In this document: positions 16,109-25,656 of the stretch, piece after piece
Layout: every line of letters begins with the position of its first letter
How positions within the stretch are numbered: position 1 is the first letter of the stretch
Source: Clostridium celatum DSM 1785
GTDB lineage: Bacteria; Bacillota; Clostridia; Clostridiales; Clostridiaceae
Length of the DNA stretch: 64,000 nucleotides
NCBI RefSeq assembly: GCF_000320405.1
Contig: NZ_KB291650.1
Span: 62,001 to 126,000 of the forward strand
Direction: 5' to 3'
The notes under the pieces: generated by a model
What the model was told of the DNA's origin: nothing
The model's database searches: none
What the model saw: the letters and a program-made list of their open reading frames with translations, nothing else
Made by a program: the position numbers and the translations under genes

Positions 16109-17017
16109 TTGTCAGTTACTGTAGAAAAATTAATTGCAGATTTTGATTTAGAAGTATTAGTTGAAGGTGAAAAGGATATAAAAATATCTGTTAACGATAT
16201 AAACAGACCAGGGTTACAGTTAGCTGGTTTTTACAATTATTTTGCACCTGAAAGAATTCAAGTTATAGGCAAAGCTGAATGGAGCTTCCTGCAAGATATG
16301 CAAGTTGAACTTATGAGAAAAAGAGTAAATAAATATTTTAGCTTTAATTCAAAATGTGTAATAATGACAAGAGGTTTAGAACCACATAGTGAATTTTTGA
16401 AAGCTGCTAAAAAGACTAAAACTTGGCTTTTAAGAACAGATGTTGTTACAACCAAGTTTATAAGTAAATTAACTATGTATTTAGCAGGCAAACTTGCTCC
16501 TGAAACAAGATTACATGGAGTACTTGTTGATGTATATGGTATAGGTATATTAATTACAGGAGAAAGTGGTATAGGTAAAAGTGAAACTGCATTAGAGCTT
16601 ATAAAAAGAGGTCATAGACTAGTAACAGATGATGCAGTAGATATAAAAGAAATAGATGGGGCACTAATTGGAACATCTCCAAAGATAACTATAGGAATGC
16701 TTGAAGTTAGAGGTATAGGTATAATAGATATATCTTCTCTTTATGGTTTAAGTTCAATACTTCCATCAAAGGATATAAATCTTGTTATGCATTTTGAGCA
16801 TTGGAAGGATGATGGAGATTATGATAGATTAGGCATAGATAACGAAACACAAGAAATATTAGGTGTTAAGGTTAAAAGATTAAGAGTACCTGTAAGACCA
16901 GGTAGAAATATTGCAGTGATAATAGAAGCCGCTGCAGGTAATTATAGACATTCATTAATGTCAGATGTTACCCCAGTGGATATTATAGAACAAAGGATGA
17001 GTGAAATAAGCGAATAA
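16109..17017 (+). CDS. hprK: HPr kinase/phosphorylase
   Basis: 302 residues. Walker A GESGIGKSE (151-159) and the HprK family signature near 200-210 (EVRGIGIID) are present; the N-terminal half carries the HPr-kinase regulatory domain. HprK phosphorylates Ser46 of HPr with ATP or pyrophosphate and reverses the reaction with phosphate, setting carbon catabolite repression. The TTG start follows AGAGGGTG. It lies between the DUF896 gene and an M18 aminopeptidase. Confidence 0.96.
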   Translation: MSVTVEKLIADFDLEVLVEGEKDIKISVNDINRPGLQLAGFYNYFAPERIQVIGKAEWSFLQDMQVELMRKRVNKYFSFNSKCVIMTRGLEPHSEFLKAAKKTKTWLLRTDVVTTKFISKLTMYLAGKLAPETRLHGVLVDVYGIGILITGESGIGKSETALELIKRGHRLVTDDAVDIKEIDGALIGTSPKITIGMLEVRGIGIIDISSLYGLSSILPSKDINLVMHFEHWKDDGDYDRLGIDNETQEILGVKVKRLRVPVRPGRNIAVIIEAAAGNYRHSLMSDVTPVDIIEQRMSEISE

Positions 17018-17042
17018 GTAATAATTTTAGGAGGGGTACTTT

Positions 17043-18431
17043 ATGACTAAAGAAAATAAAAAAAATGCATGGCTAAAATACGAAGAAGAGGGAAAAAAAG
17101 AACTTTTTGATTTTTGTGAGGGATATAAAAATTATCTTTCAGTAGGAAAAACAGAAAGAGAATGCGTATTTGAAGCTATAAGACTTGCAGAAGCTAAAGG
17201 ATATAGGAATTTAGAAGATATAATTAAAAATAATGAGGTATTAAAGGCTGGAGATAAGGTTTATAGTAATAATAAAGATAAGTCTTTAGTCTTATATCTA
17301 ATAGGAAATGAACCAATAGAAAGTGGTATGAGAATAATAGGATCTCACGTAGATGCACCAAGAATAGATATAAAACAAAATCCATTATACGAAGATAGTG
17401 ATTTAGCTTTAATGGATACTCATTATTATGGGGGAATTAAAAAATATCAATGGATTGCTCTACCTTTAGCATTACATGGAGTAGTAGTTAAAAAAGATGG
17501 TACTAAAATTAATGTAGTTGTAGGAGAAGATGATACAGATCCAGTATTAGGTATATCAGATCTTTTAATTCATTTATCAGCAGATCAAATGCAAAAGAAA
17601 GCAAGTGAAGTTATTGCTGGTGAAGATTTAAATGTTTTAGTTGGAAATATTCCATTAAAAGGAGAAGAAAAGGAAGCTGTTAAAGCTAATATCTTAGCTA
17701 TCTTAAAAGAAAAGTATGATTTTGAAGAAGAAGATTTTATTTCAGCTGAATTTGAAATAGTTCCAGCTGGAAAAGCAAGAGATTTAGGTCTTGATAAGAG
17801 CATGGTTATGGGATATGGGCAAGATGATAGAATTTGTGCATATACTTCATTAATGGCTTTATTAGATGTTGAGACTGTAAGTAAGACATCAGTTATTTTA
17901 TTAGTAGATAAAGAGGAAGTTGGAAGTATTGGGGCAACCGGAATGCATTCAAGATTTTTTGAAAATTCATTAGCTGAAGTTATGGATAGAAAAGGTGAAT
18001 ATTCAGAATTAAAATTAAAAAGAGCTCTTGCAAATTCTTTAATGTTATCAGCAGATGTTACAGCTGCATATGATCCAAATTATCCAGCTGCATGTGAAAA
18101 GAAAAATACAGCATACTTTGGAAAAGGATTAGTATTTAGTAAATATACTGGTTCAAGAGGAAAAGGTGGCTGTAATGATGCAAATCCAGAATTTATTGCA
18201 TGGCTTAGAAAGGTAATGGATAAAAATAATGTTTCATATCAAACAGCAGAGCTTGGTAAAGTTGACCAAGGAGGTGGAGGTACTATAGCTTATATTTTAG
18301 CACAGTATAATATGGAAGTTATAGATTGTGGTGTTGCACTACAAAATATGCATGCTCCATGGGAAGTTTCAAGTAAGGTTGATATTTATGAAACAATGAG
18401 AGGCTATAAAGCATTCTTAATAGAAGAATAA
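17043..18431 (+). CDS. M18 family aminopeptidase
   Basis: 462 residues, typical for bacterial M18 enzymes. Metal and catalytic segments are visible: SHVDAPRID (zinc His and bridging region), DKEEVGSIGATG (catalytic Glu and zinc Glu), and the terminal HAPWEVSSKVD (last zinc His). M18 enzymes form dodecameric cytosolic shells that remove N-terminal residues, often acidic ones. AGGAGGGG precedes the ATG, 25 bases after hprK. Confidence 0.95.
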   Translation: MTKENKKNAWLKYEEEGKKELFDFCEGYKNYLSVGKTERECVFEAIRLAEAKGYRNLEDIIKNNEVLKAGDKVYSNNKDKSLVLYLIGNEPIESGMRIIGSHVDAPRIDIKQNPLYEDSDLALMDTHYYGGIKKYQWIALPLALHGVVVKKDGTKINVVVGEDDTDPVLGISDLLIHLSADQMQKKASEVIAGEDLNVLVGNIPLKGEEKEAVKANILAILKEKYDFEEEDFISAEFEIVPAGKARDLGLDKSMVMGYGQDDRICAYTSLMALLDVETVSKTSVILLVDKEEVGSIGATGMHSRFFENSLAEVMDRKGEYSELKLKRALANSLMLSADVTAAYDPNYPAACEKKNTAYFGKGLVFSKYTGSRGKGGCNDANPEFIAWLRKVMDKNNVSYQTAELGKVDQGGGGTIAYILAQYNMEVIDCGVALQNMHAPWEVSSKVDIYETMRGYKAFLIEE

Positions 18432-18437
18432 TTAAGT

Positions 18438-18480
18438 AAATGGCAAATGATAATTTTTAATTTATCATTTGCCATTTATT
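18438..18480. terminator. Bidirectional terminator between M18 peptidase and PHP genes
   Basis: The stem AAATGGCAAATGATAA pairs with its perfect complement, with T-rich flanks, between converging genes. Confidence 0.85.
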
Positions 18481-18481
18481 T

Positions 18482-19312
18482 TTAATTATTTAGTGCATCT
18501 ATAAATTTATTAAGTCTATTTTCTTCAATTGATTGAGATCCTAAGAAACCATGTTTTTTATCATCTTCTTCATATCCATGAGAATCAGAACCACAAGAAG
18601 TTAATATATTTTTTTGATCAACTATCTTTAAGAATCTTTCAGTATCTTCTTTTGTATTAAGACCATAAATTCCTTCAATACCATCAAAATCAAGATGAAG
18701 AACGTCAAGTACATGTAATTTTTTTAGTAATACAGGATGAGCTAATATTACAAGTGCATTATATTTTCTAAGTAAAGCAATTCCTTCTTCGGTAGCTAAT
18801 TTATTTGCAGGTATATATGCTGGGCAATGATCACCTATAAAGTTATCAAAAATATATTCCTTAGTATAATTATACCCTGCATCCATTATAGCTTTGGCTA
18901 TATGAGGTCTTGCAATGGTATCTTTACCATTTTTTAAAACTTCGTTAACATCTATTTCAATATCATTGAATTTCTTTAGTCGTCTAACGATTTCATGAGC
19001 ACGAGCAATTCTCTTTGTTTTTAAATCTTCAAGAAAATTATTTAACTCTACATTTTTATAATCATCACCTCTAAAATAACCTAGTATATGAATAGTTTCA
19101 CCTTTATAAGTAGTAGAAAGTTCTACACCAGGGATAAAGTGAATATCTAGTTTTTCAGCAGTTTCTTTTGCTTCTTGTATTCCAGATAATGTATCATGGT
19201 CAGTAAGAGCTAAGTATTTAACACCTCTATCATAAGCTTTTTTTACAACTTCGCTTGGAGAAAATTTACCATCAGATGCTGTCGAATGTGTATGTAAATC
19301 GCATATTACCAT
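18482..19312 (-). CDS. PHP-domain phosphoesterase (YciV/RNase AM-like)
   Basis: 276 residues. PHP motifs: DLHTHSTASDG (metal His pair), LTDHDTLSG, PGVELSTTY, ILAHPV and the final CGSDSHG. Relatives hydrolyse 3',5'-nucleoside bisphosphates or trim RNA 5' ends with three metal ions. It is monocistronic and divergent from the folate operon. The exact substrate is not predictable here. Confidence 0.9.
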   Translation of the reverse strand: MVICDLHTHSTASDGKFSPSEVVKKAYDRGVKYLALTDHDTLSGIQEAKETAEKLDIHFIPGVELSTTYKGETIHILGYFRGDDYKNVELNNFLEDLKTKRIARAHEIVRRLKKFNDIEIDVNEVLKNGKDTIARPHIAKAIMDAGYNYTKEYIFDNFIGDHCPAYIPANKLATEEGIALLRKYNALVILAHPVLLKKLHVLDVLHLDFDGIEGIYGLNTKEDTERFLKIVDQKNILTSCGSDSHGYEEDDKKHGFLGSQSIEENRLNKFIDALNN

Positions 19313-19343
19313 AATTAATTTTAACTCCTTTCAACTAATAGTT

Positions 19344-19370
19344 TTGAACTATATAAAGCTATGATATAAT
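19344..19370 (+). promoter_or_regulatory. Probable promoter of the folate operon
   Basis: TTGAAC (19344-19349) and TATAAT (19365-19370) lie 40 bases upstream of pabA; the 15-base spacer is short. Confidence 0.5.
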
Positions 19371-19409
19371 TTATTCAACAATAATGCAACATAAAAAATG
19401 GAGGGAAAA

Positions 19410-19994
19410 ATGCTTTTAATGATTGATAATTATGATTCTTTTGTTTATAACTTAGTTAGATACTTTGAAGAATTAGGTGAAGAGGTAATAGTTTATAGAA
19501 ATGATAAAATAGAAATTGAAGATATTAAAAAAATGAATATAGATGGAATAATTATATCACCAGGGCCTAAAAGTCCAAAGGAAGCTGGACTTAGTCTTGA
19601 GATAATAGATAATTTTAAGGGGAAGTTACCTATATTAGGAATTTGCCTTGGTCATCAATGTATAGGCCATTATTTTGGTGCAGAAGTAATCAAAGGTAAG
19701 GAACCAGTTCATGGGAAAATATTTTATATAGAGCATGATAATAAAGAGTTATTTAAAGAAGTTAAAAATCCATTAAGAGTAACAAGATATCATTCGTTAA
19801 TAATAGATAAAGAATCTATACCAAAAGAATTAGTTATAACTAGTGAAACAGATGACGGTATTATTATGGGAGTAAAACATAGAGAATATGAAATACATGG
19901 AGTTCAATTTCATCCAGAAGCTGAAATGACAGAAGAAGGACATAAAATATTAAAAAACTTTATAGATATAACTAAAAATAAGATGAATTCTTAA
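19410..19994 (+). CDS. pabA: Aminodeoxychorismate synthase glutaminase subunit
   Basis: 194 residues, a complete class I glutamine amidotransferase: nucleophile in GICLGHQ, and VQFHPEA with the His and Glu of the triad. It supplies ammonia to PabB for 4-amino-4-deoxychorismate. Such subunits can be shared with anthranilate synthase; the folate gene context favours PabA. The ATG at 19410 is preferred because GGAGGG lies four bases before it, and the upstream in-frame ATG overlaps that site. First gene of the folate operon. Confidence 0.92.
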   Translation: MLLMIDNYDSFVYNLVRYFEELGEEVIVYRNDKIEIEDIKKMNIDGIIISPGPKSPKEAGLSLEIIDNFKGKLPILGICLGHQCIGHYFGAEVIKGKEPVHGKIFYIEHDNKELFKEVKNPLRVTRYHSLIIDKESIPKELVITSETDDGIIMGVKHREYEIHGVQFHPEAEMTEEGHKILKNFIDITKNKMNS

Positions 19995-20075
19995 TGAATA
20001 GAGTTTTTATAGTAAGTAGGATATGAGATAAATAGTTTTAAATTTTGAATAAATTAGACATTAGGAGGAAGTTAA

Positions 20076-21422
20076 GTGGGGGTTATAAAGGTAGAGTTAG
20101 ACAGCAATTTAAATGCATTTGAAATATATGATTTATTTAAAGGAGAAGAAAATACTATACTTCTTGATAGTTCAAAAGAAGATGAAAATCTTTCTAAATA
20201 TTCTTTTATTGGAGTAAATCCATTTTTGATTTTTGAGTGCTATAAAGAAAAGGCATATATTAATGGTAGTTACACAATAGGGGATCCTTTTAAAATTCTA
20301 GAAAATTTAATTAATGAGTATAAAGTAGATTTACAAAATGAAGATATTCCATTAATTTCAGGAGCAATAGGATATATTTCTTATGATGCAGGAAGAATAA
20401 TAGAAGAAATACCTAATACTTCAAAAGAAGATTTTAATATACCAGATCTTAGATTTATATTTTATAAAAACATTATAGCATTTGATTTGAAAAATAATAA
20501 AAAATATATAACTGATATCGATGGGGATGATAAAAGAATACATAATTTAATTAAAAAAATACATAGCGGAAGTGAAAAGGAAGAGATAAAGGTTAAAGAA
20601 GAAAGTGATACTGTATTTTACTCTAACTTTGAAAAAGAAGAGTATAAAGATGCAATAACAAAAATGAAGAACTATATCTCTACTGGTGATATGTACATAG
20701 CAAATATGACACAAAGATTTTATTGCAATAATTATGAAGATTCATTTTATATATATGAAAAATTAAGAAGTATAAATAAAGCACCATTTTCAGCCTATTT
20801 AAATTTTAATGATTTTCAAATAATAAGCTCATCTCCAGAAAGATTTATTCAAATTAGGGATAATAAAGCACATACAAGACCGATTAAGGGGACAAGACCA
20901 AGAGGAACTAATAAGGATGAGGATGAAAAAAATAGATTAGAGCTTATAAATAGTGAAAAAGATAAGGCAGAGCTTTTAATGGTGGTAGATTTAGAAAGAA
21001 ATGATTTTAGTAAGGTATGTAAACCACATACTGTAAAAGTTACTGAATTATTTAAGCTAGAAGAATATGCAACTGTATTTCATTTAGTTTCAACTATAGA
21101 AGGTGAACTAAAAGATACAGTTTCAGCCGTTAAGTTTATTAAGGAATGTTTTCCGGGAGGTTCAATTACAGGAACGCCGAAGATAAGAACAATGGAAATA
21201 ATAGAAGAGCTAGAAGGGCTTAAGAGAAATATTTATACAGGAGCTATAGGATATTTTGATTTTAGAGGAAATTCGGATTTTAATATAGCAATAAGAACTA
21301 TAGTTAAAAAAGATAATAAAGCTTATTTTGGTGTTGGTGGTGGAATAACATATGATTCTATTGAAGATGATGAGTATAACGAAACACTAGATAAGGCTAA
21401 GGCTTTAATGAGGGTATTATAA
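20076..21422 (+). CDS. pabB: Aminodeoxychorismate synthase component I
   Basis: 448 residues with an N-terminal anthranilate-synthase-type domain and a C-terminal chorismate-binding domain: RPIKGTRPRG, a Lys-rich DKAELLMVVDLERND segment, and GGSITGTPK. It adds ammonia to chorismate to make aminodeoxychorismate. The GTG start has AGGAGG seven bases upstream. Its stop overlaps the pabC start by one base. Confidence 0.92.
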   Translation: MGVIKVELDSNLNAFEIYDLFKGEENTILLDSSKEDENLSKYSFIGVNPFLIFECYKEKAYINGSYTIGDPFKILENLINEYKVDLQNEDIPLISGAIGYISYDAGRIIEEIPNTSKEDFNIPDLRFIFYKNIIAFDLKNNKKYITDIDGDDKRIHNLIKKIHSGSEKEEIKVKEESDTVFYSNFEKEEYKDAITKMKNYISTGDMYIANMTQRFYCNNYEDSFYIYEKLRSINKAPFSAYLNFNDFQIISSSPERFIQIRDNKAHTRPIKGTRPRGTNKDEDEKNRLELINSEKDKAELLMVVDLERNDFSKVCKPHTVKVTELFKLEEYATVFHLVSTIEGELKDTVSAVKFIKECFPGGSITGTPKIRTMEIIEELEGLKRNIYTGAIGYFDFRGNSDFNIAIRTIVKKDNKAYFGVGGGITYDSIEDDEYNETLDKAKALMRVL

Positions 21423-22171
21423 TGAGAAAAGTTATATATAAAGAGGATTTAGCTATAATAGATAGCGGATTGTTTTTCGGAAGAGGAGTTTTTGAAACTA
21501 TTTTAGTAAATGCTAATGCTATATTTTTGAAAGAACATATAGATAGGTTGAATAAAAGTATACTTGCTTTAAATTTAGGTGAAGAAATAAGTTATGAAGA
21601 AGTTTATAATTTTATAAAAAATAATGATATAAAAAATAAGGCATTAAAAATAACTGTTACAGAAAAAAATATAATATATACTTTAAGAGAAATTAAATAT
21701 AAAAATGAAGATTATGAAAATGGCTTTAATATTAGATTTTCAGAGGTTTTAAGAAATTCTACATCAAGAATTGTCAATTTTAAAACTTTAAATTATCTTG
21801 AAAATATTATAGAATATGAAATATGTCAAAAAGAAGGTTTTAATGAAACAATATTTTTAAATGAAAAAGGTTTTGTAGCTGAAGGGTGTACAACTAATGT
21901 ATTTATTATAAAAGATAATAAAATATTTACGCCAAAAATCTCTTGTGGATTATTACCAGGAATTATTAGGGGATGGGTAATAAGTAATTTTGAAGTTGTT
22001 GAAAAAGAAATAACAAAAGAAGAACTTTTAAATAGTGATGAAATATTTTTAACAAATTCATTGGTAGGAATAATAGGAGTATCAAAGCTAGATGATATTA
22101 AGTTTGATATTTCATATTCAAGAGAAATAAGAGAAAAGTATGAAGATGTAATAAATGGAGGGGACAAGTAA
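21422..22171 (+). CDS. pabC: Aminodeoxychorismate lyase (class IV aminotransferase fold)
   Basis: 249 residues. The PLP-binding Lys lies in NFKTLNYL near residue 125, and the C-terminal EGCTTNVF and FLTNSLVGI segments are typical of class IV enzymes. It splits aminodeoxychorismate to 4-aminobenzoate and pyruvate. It overlaps pabB and folE by one base at each end, indicating tight translational coupling. D-amino acid or branched-chain transaminases share the fold; context decides. Confidence 0.9.
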   Translation: MRKVIYKEDLAIIDSGLFFGRGVFETILVNANAIFLKEHIDRLNKSILALNLGEEISYEEVYNFIKNNDIKNKALKITVTEKNIIYTLREIKYKNEDYENGFNIRFSEVLRNSTSRIVNFKTLNYLENIIEYEICQKEGFNETIFLNEKGFVAEGCTTNVFIIKDNKIFTPKISCGLLPGIIRGWVISNFEVVEKEITKEELLNSDEIFLTNSLVGIIGVSKLDDIKFDISYSREIREKYEDVINGGDK

Positions 22172-22722
22172 TGGATAAAGAAAAAATAATGGAAGGTGTT
22201 AAGTTAATTTTAGAAGGTGTTGGGGAAGATGTAACTAGAGAAGGTTTAATAGAGACTCCAGATAGAATTGCTAGAATGTATATGGAGATATTTGAAGGGT
22301 TGGGTAAAGATGCTAGTGAAATTTTATCTAAAACATTTAGCGTTGAAGATAATGATTTAGTTATAGAAAAGGATATTAACTTTTTTTCTATGTGTGAACA
22401 TCACTTAGTACCTTTCTTTGGAAAAGCTCATGTAGCGTATATTCCAAAAGGGAAGGTAGTTGGGCTTTCTAAGCTTGCAAGAACTGTTGATTTATATGCA
22501 AAAAAGCCTCAATTACAAGAAAGATTAACTACAGAAATAGCAGATGCATTAATGAAATATTTAGATGCAGAAGGTGCAATGGTAGTTATTGAAGCAGAAC
22601 ATACTTGTATGACTATGAGGGGAATTAAAAAGCTTGGAGCCAAGACTGTAACAACTACGTATAGAGGTGTCTTTAAAGAAAATTTAGAACTTAGAAGAGA
22701 AGTTATGAATTTTATTAAATAA
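22171..22722 (+). CDS. folE: GTP cyclohydrolase I
   Basis: 183 residues, a standard FolE. Zinc and active-site residues are visible in MCEHHLVPF and HTCMTMRG, with GLSKLAR between them. It converts GTP to dihydroneopterin triphosphate and formate, the first pterin step. It starts on the pabC stop, with GGAGGGG just upstream. Confidence 0.97.
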   Translation: MDKEKIMEGVKLILEGVGEDVTREGLIETPDRIARMYMEIFEGLGKDASEILSKTFSVEDNDLVIEKDINFFSMCEHHLVPFFGKAHVAYIPKGKVVGLSKLARTVDLYAKKPQLQERLTTEIADALMKYLDAEGAMVVIEAEHTCMTMRGIKKLGAKTVTTTYRGVFKENLELRREVMNFIK

Positions 22723-22762
22723 TTTTATATGGTAGGCCTTTAAAGATGAGAGGAATTATAAA

Positions 22763-23242
22763 ATGAGTAATAATAGAGTAAATAGTATTATTAATAATAA
22801 TACTTATAAAGAAGCAATAGTAAAACTTGAAGAATATGAAGAAAAGAGAGAGTTTTGTAAACATGATATGGAGCATTTTATGAATGTTTCAAGAATTGCT
22901 TATATTATGACTTTAGAGGAAGGATTAAATTACTCTAAAGACGTAATTTATGCAATAGGGCTTTTACATGATATAGGAAGAGTAAAGCAATATGAAGATG
23001 GAACTAATCATGATATTGCAAGTGTAGAAATGAGTGTTGAAATATTAAAGGGAACAGATTTTACAAAAGATGAAATTGATGTAATTTTAAATGGAATAGC
23101 CAATCATAGAAAAGAAAGTGATAACAAACTTGAAGAGATAATTTATAAAGCAGATAAATTATCTAGACAATGCTTTAGATGTGAAGCAGAAAACGAATGT
23201 TATTGGAGCAAAGAAAAGAAAAACTTTAGAATTACATATTAA
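22763..23242 (+). CDS. HD-domain phosphohydrolase in the folate operon
   Basis: 159 residues of one HD domain: His34 in KHDMEH, the metal pair His69-Asp70 in LLHDIGR, HDIASVE near 83 and a final Asp in KADKLSR. HD proteins hydrolyse phosphoester or pyrophosphate bonds. It lies between folE and folP, exactly where an enzyme to dephosphorylate dihydroneopterin triphosphate is needed and no Nudix gene is present in the operon. That role is an inference. A cysteine-rich segment near the end (CFRCEAENEC) is unusual and could bind a metal. Confidence 0.85.
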   Translation: MSNNRVNSIINNNTYKEAIVKLEEYEEKREFCKHDMEHFMNVSRIAYIMTLEEGLNYSKDVIYAIGLLHDIGRVKQYEDGTNHDIASVEMSVEILKGTDFTKDEIDVILNGIANHRKESDNKLEEIIYKADKLSRQCFRCEAENECYWSKEKKNFRITY

Positions 23243-23297
23243 CAGTTGTGATGTTGAAAAGTTAAGATTAATTATATAGTTAGAGGGAGGTTTTATT

Positions 23298-24107
23298 TTG
23301 AGAATTGGGAATAAGGAGTTCAAATTAGGTGAAAGAACTTACATAATGGGAATATTAAATGTTACACCAGATTCTTTTTCGGATGGTGGGAAGTTTAATG
23401 AGATAGAGGCTGCTGTAGCTCAAGCTAAAAAGTTAGTGGAAGATGGAGCAGATATAATAGATATAGGGGGAGAATCTACGAGACCTGGAGCAGACTTTGT
23501 TAGTGAAGATGAGGAAATAAGAAGGGTTGTCCCGATAATAAAAGCCATAAAGAAAGAAATGGATATAACTATATCAATTGATACATATAAAAGTAAAACA
23601 GCAGAAGAGGCAGTTAAAGCTGGAGCTGATATTATAAATGATATTTGGGGGGCTAAATATGATGAAAATATAGCTAAGGTTGCAGCTAAGTATGATGTAC
23701 CAATTATATTAATGCACAATAGAAAAGATATACCATATGTAAATTTAATAGATGATGTAATTAATGATTTACAAGAAAGTATAGATATAGCATTAAGAAA
23801 TGGTGTTAAAAGGGAAAATATAATTTTAGACCCAGGTATAGGTTTTACAAAAACTTATGAGGAAAATTTAAAAGTTATGAACAATTGTGAAAAGGTAAAA
23901 GAAATGGGATATCCTGTACTCTTAGGAACTTCAAGAAAATCAATGATAGGACTAACTTTAAATTTACCGCCATTAGAAAGAGTGGAAGGCACTGTAGCTA
24001 CTACAGTTATGGGAATAATGAAAGGTTTAGAGTTTGTAAGAGTACATGATGTATTAGAAAATAAAAGAGCAGCTTTAATGACTGATGCAATATTAAGAGT
24101 AAAGTAG
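23298..24107 (+). CDS. folP: Dihydropteroate synthase
   Basis: 269 residues of TIM barrel. Signatures NVTPDSFSDGG (loop 1), GGESTRPGA (loop 2) and GTSRKSMIG are complete. It joins 4-aminobenzoate with hydroxymethyldihydropterin pyrophosphate and is the sulfonamide target. The TTG start follows GAGGGAGG. Confidence 0.97.
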   Translation: MRIGNKEFKLGERTYIMGILNVTPDSFSDGGKFNEIEAAVAQAKKLVEDGADIIDIGGESTRPGADFVSEDEEIRRVVPIIKAIKKEMDITISIDTYKSKTAEEAVKAGADIINDIWGAKYDENIAKVAAKYDVPIILMHNRKDIPYVNLIDDVINDLQESIDIALRNGVKRENIILDPGIGFTKTYEENLKVMNNCEKVKEMGYPVLLGTSRKSMIGLTLNLPPLERVEGTVATTVMGIMKGLEFVRVHDVLENKRAALMTDAILRVK

Positions 24108-24116
24108 GTAAAAGTA

Positions 24117-24929
24117 ATGGATAAAATATATTTAAAAGATATTGAAATTTTTGCAAATCATGGTTTATTTCAAGAAGAAAAAGTTTTAGGTCAAAAATTT
24201 ATATTATCATTAGAACTTTCTTTAGATATTAAAGAATGTGCTAAAACTCATGATTTAACAAAGTCAGTTCATTATGGTGACTTATGTCATAAGGTAATAG
24301 ATTTATTTCAAAGTGAAAGTATAGATTTGATTGAAACGGTAGTAGATAAAATCGCTAAATTTGTATTAGATAATTATTCTATAGTTAATGAAGTAAAAGT
24401 ATTATTAAAGAAGCCATGGGCACCTATAGGAAGACATTTAGATTATGCTGCTGTTGAGACTACTAGAAGTAGACATAAGGCATATATTACTATAGGAAGT
24501 AATATGGGAGATAAAGAACAAAACTTTATTAATGCTATGAAAAAGATAGAAGAAATTGAAGGTATAAAAATATCTAAGGTATCTTCATTTATAACTACAG
24601 AACCGTGGGGAAATGAGGATCAAGATGAATTTTTAAATGGTGCTTTAGAGATTAAAACTTATTTAACACCACAAGAGCTTATGAGAGAGCTTCTTAGAAT
24701 AGAACTTGAGCTTGGAAGAGTTAGAGAAGTTAAGTGGGGACCAAGAATAATAGATTTAGATATAGTTTTATTTGATGATATAGTTAGTAATGATGAATTT
24801 GTAATAACTCCTCATCCATTAATGCATTTAAGAGATTTTGTATTAAAGCCATTAAATGAAATTGCACCATATGCACTTCATCCACTTAAAAATAAAAGAG
24901 TATTTGAATTATTAGAAGAAATAAAATAA
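24117..24929 (+). CDS. folBK: Bifunctional dihydroneopterin aldolase / HPPK fusion (FolB-FolK)
   Basis: 270 residues: FolB domain in about 1-118 (ANHGLFQEE, VHYGDL, KPWAP) and FolK domain from about 121 (ITIGSNMGD, PWGNEDQDEFLNGA, WGPRIIDLDIVLF). FolB makes 6-hydroxymethyl-dihydropterin and FolK pyrophosphorylates it, feeding FolP. Fusions of these two enzymes occur in several Clostridia. Last gene of the operon, followed by a strong terminator. Confidence 0.95.
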   Translation: MDKIYLKDIEIFANHGLFQEEKVLGQKFILSLELSLDIKECAKTHDLTKSVHYGDLCHKVIDLFQSESIDLIETVVDKIAKFVLDNYSIVNEVKVLLKKPWAPIGRHLDYAAVETTRSRHKAYITIGSNMGDKEQNFINAMKKIEEIEGIKISKVSSFITTEPWGNEDQDEFLNGALEIKTYLTPQELMRELLRIELELGRVREVKWGPRIIDLDIVLFDDIVSNDEFVITPHPLMHLRDFVLKPLNEIAPYALHPLKNKRVFELLEEIK

Positions 24930-24958
24930 ATTATATAAATAAATTTTAATTGTGTATA

Positions 24959-25006
24959 AATAGCCAGTAATATTAATCAAGAGGATTAATATTACTGGCT
25001 ATTTTT
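24959..25006. terminator. Bidirectional terminator after folBK
   Basis: An 18-base arm TAGCCAGTAATATTAATC pairs with its complement; T or A runs flank both sides. The lipoprotein stop codon (24992-24994) lies within the stem. Confidence 0.88.
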
Positions 25007-25480
25007 ATGAGATTTATTAATTACATAAAGACAAAATGAATAAATATTATTATGCTCAGAAACACCATCCATAGTAATTATATCTTCTGCAAAATTTCCA
25101 TCCCAAGGGAAAAGAGTAACTGTATTATTATCATAAGCATTGAAAAGATATTTAGAATCTTCAAATTCAACAATTAGTTTATAAGTGATTGTTTTTTCAG
25201 ATATATCAATATCATTATTATAATTATCCATATTTAATGATTCTAAAAAAGATAATAAAATATCATAGTCCTCAGGAGAAACTATATATTCTTGATAATA
25301 ATTAACATCAAAGACTTTTAAAGTAAATTTTTTATCCTTTTTAAGGTTTTTATATACTTCATTTGAATAATAATAAATATTAGGCTTTTCTTTTAAATTT
25401 AAATATTTAGGGTCATTAAAAGTGCAACTAGGTAATAGAGAAATTAATAAAATTAAAATAATGAATTTTATGTATTTCAT
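24992..25480 (-). CDS. Small lipoprotein of unknown function
   Basis: 162 residues. The N-terminus MKYIKFIILILLISLLPSC is a lipoprotein signal ending in a lipobox Cys19. The mature part is a soluble domain of about 140 residues rich in Tyr, Asn and Asp; no known family recognised. The ATG at 25480 is chosen because TTAGGAGGA precedes it; the frame stays open further upstream but without such a site. It is divergent from the pyruvate-kinase-like gene. Confidence 0.75.
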   Translation of the reverse strand: MKYIKFIILILLISLLPSCTFNDPKYLNLKEKPNIYYYSNEVYKNLKKDKKFTLKVFDVNYYQEYIVSPEDYDILLSFLESLNMDNYNNDIDISEKTITYKLIVEFEDSKYLFNAYDNNTVTLFPWDGNFAEDIITMDGVSEHNNIYSFCLYVINKSHKNSQ

Positions 25481-25656
25481 TTTAATCCTCCTAAAATAGG
25501 TTATACATATAAATATTCTGTTAATTAAATTTTTAGAACAAATAACTTTTTCGAAAATAATGTATTTTTTAGATAATAAAGTGTTGAAACATAGTAATAA
25601 TTGATAAACAATAATAATATTATATTTTGTAATCAATATTTTAGGATAGAGTATTA

